10,356 nt of DNA from Stephanodiscus triporus. Lineage: Eukaryota; Bacillariophyta; Thalassiosirophyceae; Thalassiosirales; Thalassiosiraceae. Position 1 is the first letter of the stretch, and every line of letters begins with the position of its first letter. A model generated the notes under the pieces. It ran no database searches and was not told the DNA's origin. It was given only the letters and a program-made list of their open reading frames with translations. Below, piece after piece: positions 1 to 6,477 of this stretch. The position numbers and the translations under genes are program-made. Location: contig JALLAZ010001074.1 in the NCBI GenBank assembly GCA_036939755.1, forward strand, positions 1 to 10,356. Direction: 5' to 3'.

Positions 1-247
1 AGAGCAAGAAAGAATTTGCAGAAAAAAGGGCTGATTCTTTCTGAAACAGCGCTATTGGGCTATTGCCCGGTCTGAATAATCGCCGCCTGAGAGAGATGAG
101 AAAAAAAGAAGTTCTCAGATAACATGGGTAAGGAACTCCTGGTAATACCAACGACCTATGTTTCCGAACTATTTTTATTCTAAAATATGACCCCCTTTTA
201 TCCAGCACTCACTAACGTCAGTCAAACCTGCATTGTCTTCTTCCACC

Positions 248-857
248 ATGACGAAAATTTCTCCCTTGATTGCTTCCCTTGCCATCCTCTTCGGTGGAGC
301 CTCAGCCCTCGTGCCAAGCAAGGTTCCCCCAGCCACTAAACCCGCTTTTGATGTGCAAAGGGTGGCATTCAATGGAATGGCCGCTGCTTCCCTCGCGTCG
401 GCTCTTGTGGTAGGCCCCATGGCCGATGCGGTAGAAATGATGGCGGATACGCCCTCTTTCGGGAGTTCTTCCCTTGTTGCCGAGCGCGTCACGCGCGAGG
501 GTCTTTACAGGGAATACGATGTTGATCTTGGTGACCAGCAGTATGACGATGCCAGGTCCACCTACAAGAGCGCAAAGGAGACCAAGACAAAGAAAGGTTT
601 GATATCATGTCAAGTACCCCGCAACTTTTGAATGTTCGTTATTCAATATCTTATTTATCGAATGCCCTCAAATTATCACAGGAAAGTACACTGCATTGAT
701 TGCTGTCCTCGTTGTTGGCTCGTTCATCATTCCCATGGCGCAATATTTCTGGTATGTTCGGGATGATGACTCATCGGACAAGTTCTTCAACAATGCAAAG
801 GCCCCTGCACCTGCGCCTGTACCTCCACCAAAGAAGAAGGGATTGTTTGGCAAATAA
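248..857 (+). CDS. Thylakoid-targeted single-pass membrane protein, function unknown (two exons)
   Basis: Spliced protein of 174 aa from exons 248-596 and 682-857. The ATG at 248 sits in a good context (ACCATGA) and begins a signal peptide (residues 1-20) ending in ASA followed by LVP, a variant of the diatom ASAFAP plastid motif. A transit-like stretch follows to about residue 43. A second hydrophobic stretch (about 44-61) ends in ADA-V, like a thylakoid-processing site. The predicted mature part is about 113 aa: a hydrophilic lumen-side stretch with REGLYREYDVDL, one membrane span at about 119-139, and a stromal tail with an Ala/Pro run and KKKGLFGK at the end. Size and layout resemble small photosystem-associated subunits, but I do not recognise the family. 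The neighbouring gene is convergent and also plastid-targeted. The gene is well supported; a photosystem role is inference. Confidence 0.8.
597..681 (+). other. Intron in the thylakoid single-pass protein gene
   Basis: 85-bp GT-AG intron, phase 1. The donor reads AAAG/GTTTGA and the acceptor TTATCACAG/GAAAG. Without splicing the frame stops at 629-631. With splicing it continues directly into the membrane span and ends at a TAA at 855-857. Confidence 0.8.
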
Positions 858-1381
858 AGTCAGGCTACACTAACCATGCTAGTGGGGACAACAGCTGAGC
901 GTGGACTCTCACTTTTGAGTCATCATGAACACTATCGTTCATCCGTTGTGCGATTAAGAGATGAAAGAGATCATTGCGAAAATGTTGGCGCACGATACCA
1001 GAGCCAATGTCGTAGGAGTATCGAGGTTATGGAGTAGTAGTAAAGATATTAGTCTGCTATGTAATCTAACAATCTGTCCCACAAGACGTTGTCTCCTTTC
1101 GTTACTGCTTCATTAACTAACATGAAAATATTCTTTAACTGAGTAAAAATGCAGGAGAGTTCGCTCATGAACGAAAATTATGAAATGAGTCCCCAACGAT
1201 TGTTTCGTTGTACACAGCAACTAGAGTAGGAGTTTGCTATTGACAAAAGATTTTATTCAAGATTAAGTTTATGATAACATGGCCCCAAGAGCTCCGCCAA
1301 GGTCTCGTTACTCGTTACAAACTAAGGTACCATCCCACTCTTAATAATTTCAACGATTGCGAGTCCACGATGAATCAACAC
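858..1381. other. Convergent intergenic region
   Basis: This stretch lies between the 3' ends of two convergent genes and should hold both 3' untranslated regions. It is moderately A/T-rich. I see no ORF with coding character, no repeat and no convincing RNA gene. Open frames reaching into it from the right on the plus strand are antisense to the small plastid gene. Confidence 0.6.
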
Positions 1382-1721
1382 TTACTTGCCCTCCGCCTGA
1401 CGTTGCTTCAAGTATTCCTCGAACGATGGAGCAGCAGAAATGGACTTGCGGGGGTCCTCGTCTTGGTAGGGTTCGGGGTCACGGGTATCGGCCATGCCTC
1501 CCTTCCCAAGCTCTTGGTTGATGGCACTAGTGCGGGTGATCTGAGTGACGGGGGCGAAAGCCGATGCGGAGGCCACGAGGGCGGCGATGATGGCAAGCTT
1601 GTACTGTGATAGGCGAACGAGGAGGAAAGATTATGGCAAGATTGGTGAGTTTCAGCAATTCGAAGACAAATAAGAAAAGCTTTCCCATGTTCGGAGTAAA
1701 TAGCTGGCGGAAAACATGCAT
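1382..1721 (-). CDS. Very small plastid-targeted protein with ASAFAP motif, function unknown (tiny first exon tentative)
   Basis: The main exon (1603-1382) encodes 73 residues plus a TAA stop. It starts with a hydrophobic YKLAIIAALVAS segment, then ASA/FAP, the canonical diatom plastid signal-peptide junction with Phe at +1. About 57 hydrophilic residues follow, including GKGGMADTRDPEP and RKSISAAPSFEEYLKQR; there is no membrane span, so a stromal or peripheral product is likely. No ATG lies in frame before an upstream TAA, and a pyrimidine-rich stretch with CACAG sits at the exon edge, so an intron must supply the start. The best candidate first exon is ATGCAT (1721-1716), giving M-H then Y-K-L. 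ATG at 1688 with a donor at 1667 is an alternative. The acidic C-terminal motif looks conserved, but I cannot name a family. Exon 2 is secure; the start is not. Confidence 0.62.
1604..1715 (-). other. Candidate intron of the small ASAFAP gene
   Basis: On the minus strand the acceptor CTATCACAG at 1604-1605 follows a CT-rich tract and is well supported. The donor paired here (GTTTTC at 1715) gives a 112-bp phase-0 intron and a two-codon first exon. A donor at 1667 (GTCTTC) gives 64 bp instead. Only the acceptor end should be treated as reliable. Confidence 0.4.
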
Positions 1722-2240
1722 TCTCTCTTGAAGAATGCGCCCAACATGCGGAGGAAGGCAGCCGAAAGTTTGTGAATTGGACGAGCCGCCCCTCGGATCC
1801 ATCCAGGGATCATAGAAGTGGCCACCCAAGTCTCCGAACCTTCGACGAGTTAGCTTTCTCCACCATCCGCGAGTAGGACCACAAGCCGCCCGCCGCCCCG
1901 GCTACGACCACGTCAATACACTGACCATTTTGGTAGAGAGATTAATGATAATTCGTCTGGAAGAAGATTATGGCACGTCGTTCACAGGTTCGTTGAGTAA
2001 AAAAAATACCGCAAGAAAAGTGGAGAAAACTGACGTCGTCCAAAATGAGGGAACTTGAAGACTCTTACGTACGCATTATACTAGAACCGACGTACGTAGA
2101 AACATTTGGCGACTGCCAGACCAACAAAGATACACCCAACAAAGATACACCCAACAAAGATACGAAGAAAATGATAACAACAGCAAAAACAAAACAGATA
2201 AAAGATCCACCAAATCGATTTTTTTAGGTCGCCATGGACA
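1722..2240. promoter_or_regulatory. Shared upstream region of two divergent plastid-protein genes
   Basis: This region separates the small ASAFAP gene (minus) from the methyltransferase gene (plus) and must contain both promoters. It has ACGTCA at 1910-1915 and TGACGT at 2031-2036, the core bound by bZIP factors and reported as a CO2/cAMP-responsive element in diatom carbonic anhydrase promoters. It also has two ACGTACG copies (2067-2073 and 2090-2096) and a 15-bp tandem repeat. Such 6-mers are expected by chance several times in 10 kb, so the regulatory reading is weak. Confidence 0.35.
2121..2163. repeat. 15-bp tandem repeat, about 2.9 copies
   Basis: The unit CCAACAAAGATACAC occurs at 2121-2135 and 2136-2150, and its first 13 bases again at 2151-2163, with no mismatch. 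It lies about 80 bp before the methyltransferase start, in its promoter or 5' leader. The perfect copies indicate recent slippage. Confidence 0.9.
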
Positions 2241-3298
2241 ATGGCTCGCCTCCGCTTCTTGCTTGCCGCTACTATGGCATCAACTCAGTGCAGCGCGCTG
2301 TCTCTCACACGACAAGCTACCTTGAAGAATCATTCAACTCGATCCCACTTCATTAGCTCCACAGCTTCTATCATTTTCTTCGCGAATTCGTGCCTCGCCT
2401 CGCCGCAAGCGGCCTGTGCTGCCGACGACAACCCCAGATACATTGAATCTGAAGTTCAAATGAAATATGGAACAGACTCAACTGGCAATCCGCGCACTCG
2501 GGGGGTTTTCGTTCGAAGGTTCACGGGAGACTCCACTGGATACACATTCCCGGCTCCTCGGCCGGTATCACTCGTGAAGGAATGGCCAGAGGAGCCGCCT
2601 TTCTCGAAGAAGGATTTCTTCCGGGCCGACGAAGGTGATGATGAGAATTTCTACACATTACCCCGTTTGGTGTATCACATAGATGAGCCAGCAGTGGCGT
2701 CCTTGACACAATACTATCGGGCCAATATCCCTGCGGGAAGCAAGATCCTCGACATTTGCAGCTCATGGGTGTCTCATTATCCTCTGGAATTCAAGGATAA
2801 GATGAAGCGCATATCTGGTACTGGTATGAACGCCCTTGAATTGGCAGCGAACGATCAATTGACAGACTATGAAGCTAGGAATTTGAATGTGAATCCAACT
2901 TTACCATATGATGAAAACACTTTCGATTTTGTCACATGTGTCGTGAGCATTGACTACTTGATACATCCAATTGAAGTTATGAAAGAGGTGAGCACCTGGT
3001 TCCTGATACATATCCTTTTTTGTACGAATCTTCATCAGATTGAAATTATACCGTCGTTGAAAAGGTTCGCCGTGTGTTGAAACCAGGAGGTACAGCTATA
3101 ATTTCTCAATCCAATCGATGCTTCCCCTCAAAAGCAATATCTATGTGGCTAAATATGAACGACAGACAGCATCTTGAATTGATCAATGGCTACGCGAAAT
3201 ATGCAGGCTTTGGTCCCGGGAAAGCCTACGACATAACGGCAACTGTACCCGGCGAGCCGTACAACGATCCGATGTTTATTGTCGAAGTGAGAAAATAG
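2241..3298 (+). CDS. Plastid (probably thylakoid-lumen) SAM-dependent methyltransferase-like protein (two exons)
   Basis: Spliced protein of 326 aa from exons 2241-2987 and 3065-3298. Residues 1-19 form a signal peptide ending CSA-L. A transit region follows, then a second hydrophobic stretch (about 38-61, ending AACAA-DD), as in thylakoid-lumen presequences. The catalytic-like part is class I Rossmann methyltransferase: FYTLPRLVYHID near 137-148, KILDICSSWVSHYP near 168-181 at the motif I position, LPYDENTFDFVTCVVSIDYL near 221-240, and VRRVLKPGGTAIIS near 250-263. Motif I lacks the usual Gly-rich loop and has DxCSSW instead. I recall this variant from algal and plant methyltransferase-like proteins; the substrate is not known to me. 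The ATG at 2241 is chosen because it opens the signal peptide; an ATG at 2234 is in another frame. The gene is divergent from the small ASAFAP gene. Confidence 0.82.
2988..3064 (+). other. Intron in the methyltransferase-like gene
   Basis: 77-bp phase-0 GT-AG intron, donor GAG/GTGAGC, acceptor TTGAAAAG/GTTCGC. It joins MKE to VRRVLKPGG, restoring the usual methyltransferase motif after the acidic loop. An earlier AG at 3037-3038 follows a better pyrimidine tract, but using it would bring TGA (3041-3043) into frame. Confidence 0.8.
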
Positions 3299-3772
3299 AA
3301 TCGGTCAGGTGAAGGAGAATCCAACTTAATGACTGTCCAATAGCTAAGAGAAAAATCAGAAATAACGAAAGGTTGCCGTTCGAATCCATTATTTGACAAT
3401 AACGCCCCAAAATTTTGCGATCGTTCTGCCGAAAACATAGCAGCACAGTCACTATTACAGTCAACATGACCATGTAATTTGAATGCATGGTCGTGCATTG
3501 TGTCACAAACACAAGCAAACCAACGGCATCGCGTCGACCTGCAGTGGCCTCCAATCTACTGCCGACCTATTTTCAACCGAAAAAAGGGCCTTTAAAAACG
3601 GGTAAGTCAGCAACCATCTCAATACTTTGTCCTCTCTCAAAAGGGGAAAAAATGAAGGTGGCAAAGCTGATCATGATGAATAAAAAAACCCGCAACAAAT
3701 AAATCAAGTGCAGGATGTATGAAATAATATGAGATTTTTAATTGACTTCGTTTACAGAGTTACGTGCTCTCT
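3299..3772. other. Convergent intergenic region before RPS13
   Basis: This holds the 3' flanks of the methyltransferase gene and of RPS13. It is A/T-rich towards the right, with several A-runs. Short open frames here (for example 3487-3702 plus) have no recognisable domain and a Lys/Thr-rich composition expected from A-rich DNA. I see no RNA gene or mobile element. Confidence 0.55.
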
Positions 3773-4228
3773 TTAAGCCACCATGGTGGACGCGGTGGCG
3801 CTCTCGTACTTCCAGTTGGCGGGGAGCTTGCGGGTGGTGCGGTAGTACCTCGCGAGGCGGTGGATGCGGCTCTCGATGAGGATGAGGCGGAACTTCGAGT
3901 CCTTGTCCTGGCGGTTGCGCTCCAGGTGCTTGCGAACCTGCACGGCCTTCTTGATGAGCATGTACAGGTCCTCGGGGATCTCGGGGGCGAGGCCGTGCGC
4001 CTTGAGGATGCGAACGATCTTCTGCCCGGTGATGCTGTGGACCTGGGCGATGCCGTGGGAGTCGCGCAGGATGACGCCGATCTGGGAGGGGGTGAGCCCC
4101 TTCTTGGCGAGCTTGCACACCTGATCCTCGACGTCGAGGGGGGAGATCTTGCACCAGCTCGGGGGCGTGCGCTTGTAGGGGCGGGCGCTCTTGGAGATGC
4201 CCTTGCCGGGTGCGTGCATGCGTCCCAT
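3773..4228 (-). CDS. RPS13: 40S ribosomal protein S13 (uS15)
   Basis: Complete 151-aa cytosolic small-subunit protein, the normal eukaryotic length. The start is ATG at 4228, giving [12 protein letters not shown]; the open frame continues upstream but this N-terminus is the family's. The S13 N-terminal domain covers about 1-60 ([29 protein letters not shown]). The S15 domain covers about 70-150 ([31 protein letters not shown], then [33 protein letters not shown] ending in WKYES); these helices bind 18S rRNA in the central platform region. There is no coding intron. Codons end strongly in C or G, as in highly expressed genes and unlike the genes to the left. RPL13 lies head to head about 1 kb upstream. 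Confidence 0.97.
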   Translation of the reverse strand: MGRMHAPGKGISKSARPYKRTPPSWCKISPLDVEDQVCKLAKKGLTPSQIGVILRDSHGIAQVHSITGQKIVRILKAHGLAPEIPEDLYMLIKKAVQVRKHLERNRQDKDSKFRLILIESRIHRLARYYRTTRKLPANWKYESATASTMVA

Positions 4229-4350
4229 GCTGTTTTTTGGGGGATGTACGCACACACACGAAATGTGAGAGAGACTGAAAAAAGGAACAAAGCACTCGAG
4301 ACGGAGGACGCCCCGTCCGAGCGGTAAATATTGCACTCCTGACGCGGCAC

Positions 4351-4368
4351 GGGGAGGGGGGGGGGGGG
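4351..4368 (+). repeat. G-tract (G4-A-G13)
   Basis: Four G, one A, then thirteen G on the plus strand, about 125 bp upstream of the RPS13 start. It could form G-quadruplex structure and is prone to length error in sequencing. It abuts one arm of an 11-bp inverted repeat. Confidence 0.9.
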
Positions 4369-4528
4369 CGAACGCTAACGGACGTGCCCTGCCGCGCATG
4401 CGGGCGGAGGAGGGCATGGAACCGCGACCTGCCGTCGAAGCGAACGAGTCCGTAGGTTTGTCCGCGCACGACGGGTCGCGCGCGCCCAGAGCCCGCGGCG
4501 GTCGCGGGAGGGGCCCATTAGCGTTCGC
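4368..4528. repeat. 11-bp inverted repeat in the ribosomal promoter region
   Basis: GCGAACGCTAA at 4368-4378 is the exact reverse complement of TTAGCGTTCGC at 4518-4528, about 140 bp apart. It may be two copies of one protein-binding site in opposite orientation, serving both ribosomal genes. One arm touches the G-tract. Confidence 0.6.
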
Positions 4529-5006
4529 TTCACCCAGCGTGCAGAAGGCAGCCACTCGAAAACCCACGATGGCGTGGGGAGTTACCGGCACAACTCACAT
4601 TGATTAGGTGTTTTTTGGTGTGTTGATAAAAAATCCGACGAAGACGAATTTATGATGTTGCCGTCGTCGAACCTCGGGGGGTGGGTGGGGGTGAGAGTGG
4701 AGAGTGAGGTATCGTACATTGAGTGTGTAGGGTGGTGACTGAAACGACGACAGACCGACAGTGCCATCTACGTAGGAATCGAAACTTACCTCTTCCCTCT
4801 TACTTGACCCCAAACGTCCGCGCCTCTCGGGACACACTCGACTCGTTGGAGTGAACTTTTTATGAATTAAGGTGCGATTTCAACAAGCGGCCAAAGACTA
4901 GGACGAAACAATCGACAACATTTAGTGGGTGGGTGCGATGGTGGATACGATGAAATGCCTGATCATGCGACTGGAATCGACGCTAGGTCCTCGTGAATGC
5001 GTTTTT

Positions 5007-5040
5007 GTGTGGCCGGGTCGAGCCACACCGGCTTCCCGGC
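5007..5040. other. Two mutually exclusive hairpins upstream of RPL13
   Basis: GTGTGGC (5007-5013) pairs with GCCACAC (5022-5028) around an 8-nt loop. GCCGGG (5012-5017) pairs with CCCGGC (5035-5040), with an inner AGCC/GGCT stem (5021-5024, 5030-5033). The two folds share bases and cannot coexist. They lie about 200 bp before the RPL13 start; whether they are transcribed is unknown. Confidence 0.4.
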
Positions 5041-5237
5041 TGTTGTGATCTCCTTCGACGATGTGATTGGCGGCGACGGCATATTCGGCACCATCCGCTT
5101 TTTGGCCTACGTCATTTCATTTATCCCGCGTGCTGTTCTCTGACTTCTTCCTCGTCGCCCTCCGCCCAAAAAATCGAATCCGTCGACCAACAAATATCGA
5201 CGTCTCCCTTGTAGCGATCCGATAATAATAACATATC

Positions 5238-5861
5238 ATGGTGAAGCACAACAACATCATCCCGAACATCCACTGCGGGAAGAAGTACTGCGAGTCCTCC
5301 CGCGGTCCCCTCAAGGTGCGACTCAATCTCAACCAGGCGGGGAAGAAGAAGTCGCGCCGTCTCGCACGCGCCGCGAAGGCCGCGGCCATCGCCCCCCGTC
5401 CCCTCCAGCTCCTGCGTCCGGCCGTGCACTGCCCCACCCAGCGCTACTCGGCCAAGGTCCGACTCGGGAAGGGCTTCACCCTCGAGGAGCTCAAGGCCGC
5501 CGGACTCACCGCCCGGTACGCGCGCACGGTCGGCATCGCCGTGGACCACCGTCGCACGAACAGGAGCGCCGAGTCCCTGGCGCTCAACCTCGCCCGCCTC
5601 GAGGAGTACAAGAGCAAGCTCATCGTCTTCCCCAAGAAGAGGCTGAGCAAGGTCAAGAACGGCGATTCCACCGTCGACGAGTGCAAGGCCGCGACGCAGC
5701 TCCTCGGCACCGTCCTCCCCCTCGCCGGTCCGTCGAAGGATATCGTCATGGCGGACGTGCCGGAGCTGGAGGTCGGCGCCTACACGTCCATGCAGATCGC
5801 GAAGATGGAGACAAGGGTCGCCGGTTACCGGATCGCCGTCGCCAATCGCAAGGAGAAGTAA
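5238..5861 (+). CDS. RPL13: 60S ribosomal protein L13 (eL13)
   Basis: Complete 207-aa large-subunit protein of the cytosolic ribosome. The start MVKHNNIIPN fits the family, and the frame runs to TAA without introns. Family landmarks are the basic stretch KKKSRRLARAAKAA (about 36-49), IAPRPLQLLRPAVHCPTQRY (51-70), KVRLGKGFTLEELKAAGL (73-90), ARTVGIAVDHRRTNRSAESL (95-114), LEEYKSKLIVFPKK (121-134) and the ATQLLGTVLPL region (152-162). The part around residues 11-34 (CGKKYCESSRGPLKVRLNLNQ) differs from the animal and fungal form I recall; it probably carries a lineage insertion and lacks the usual HFHK-type residues. Codons are heavily C/G-ending. The gene is divergent from RPS13 and convergent with the TIM50-like gene. 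Confidence 0.96.
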   Translation: MVKHNNIIPNIHCGKKYCESSRGPLKVRLNLNQAGKKKSRRLARAAKAAAIAPRPLQLLRPAVHCPTQRYSAKVRLGKGFTLEELKAAGLTARYARTVGIAVDHRRTNRSAESLALNLARLEEYKSKLIVFPKKRLSKVKNGDSTVDECKAATQLLGTVLPLAGPSKDIVMADVPELEVGAYTSMQIAKMETRVAGYRIAVANRKEK

Positions 5862-6477
5862 GCCGATAAAAAGTAAAACTATAATGAGAGAGTGTATTCC
5901 AGCCTTTCTTGGTCTTCTGGAATTGGACATAAGAATGAATGTGACCTCATCACAGAATCCGGGGGCGACGCAATGCATTCACTAGTTATGACTGTCCGTG
6001 GATTATAAATCAAGCTCGAAGTAGCAGAAATTTGACAAAGGCTCAACATTCGCTAGTATCATCACTTCTCTGTGAACAATAATCATCAGATTTTCTTCTA
6101 TTAACACTGCTCGTGTCAAAACGTGGTGTTTTGGAGATGATGCAGATTGACTTATTCTGCGTGTATGAAGACGAAGACCGCCACCATGTGATTTTACTCT
6201 AGTCTTTTTTCCCAACCAAATTCAGTATGTACGATCATTGGAAAATTATAAGCACACTATTATAAGTAGGACTCAGCTCCCGTTCTATTGTTTTAGATAT
6301 GATTGCGAAGATTTCGCCTAAACGTTGTTATAACTCGTTGAAGGGAAAATGTGGTGCCTAGTCCCCAAACTCCAACATGAGATCTACGGCACTGACCTTG
6401 CAAACAAAGAAGCAGCCGTGGATCAACGCCAAAATCGGCTCTCCCGAAGGACGCCGACTCATAAGGTGTCTGTCTGT
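5862..6477. other. Convergent intergenic region between RPL13 and the TIM50-like gene
   Basis: About 615 bp containing the 3' regions of both genes. Composition drops to A/T-rich relative to the flanking genes. A 70-codon minus-strand frame at 6003-6215 has no recognisable features. I see no repeats or RNA gene. Confidence 0.55.

Larger units (their letters stand above)
4229..5237. promoter_or_regulatory. Shared divergent upstream region of RPS13 and RPL13
   Basis: About 1 kb separates the two ribosomal protein starts, so both promoters lie here. It contains a CA run (4250-4259), a G-tract at 4351-4368, an 11-bp inverted repeat (4368-4378 with 4518-4528), a second G-rich stretch at 4676-4691, overlapping hairpins at 5007-5040, ACGTCA at 5109-5114, and a CT-rich then A-rich leader just before RPL13. 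Open frames of 60-80 codons here show no family features. No TATA box is obvious. A 5'-UTR intron is possible on either side but not demonstrable. Confidence 0.55.

Noticed and set aside
2045..2227. 60-codon plus-strand ORF before the methyltransferase
   Set aside because: Its content is largely the 15-bp tandem repeat and A-rich sequence; it has no domain and sits where the promoter or leader should be.
3375..3395. GTTCGAATCC resembling a tRNA T-loop
   Set aside because: The flanking bases do not form a T stem and no anticodon or acceptor arm can be built around it.
3533..3544. GTCGACCTGCAG, identical to part of a common cloning polylinker
   Set aside because: Only 12 bases match and the flanks do not continue as polylinker, so vector contamination is not supported.
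3764..4469. Long frames on both strands over RPS13
   Set aside because: They are other-frame readings of G/C-ending RPS13 codons; the RPS13 frame is unmistakable.
215..5114. ACGTCA/TGACGT sites (215, 1910, 2031, 5109) as a shared CO2/cAMP regulon
   Set aside because: A 6-mer on both strands is expected several times in 10 kb, and another copy lies in the repeat array near 9319.
5121..5978. 285-codon minus-strand ORF over RPL13
   Set aside because: It is antisense to the clear eL13 frame; the absence of stops follows from RPL13 codon bias.
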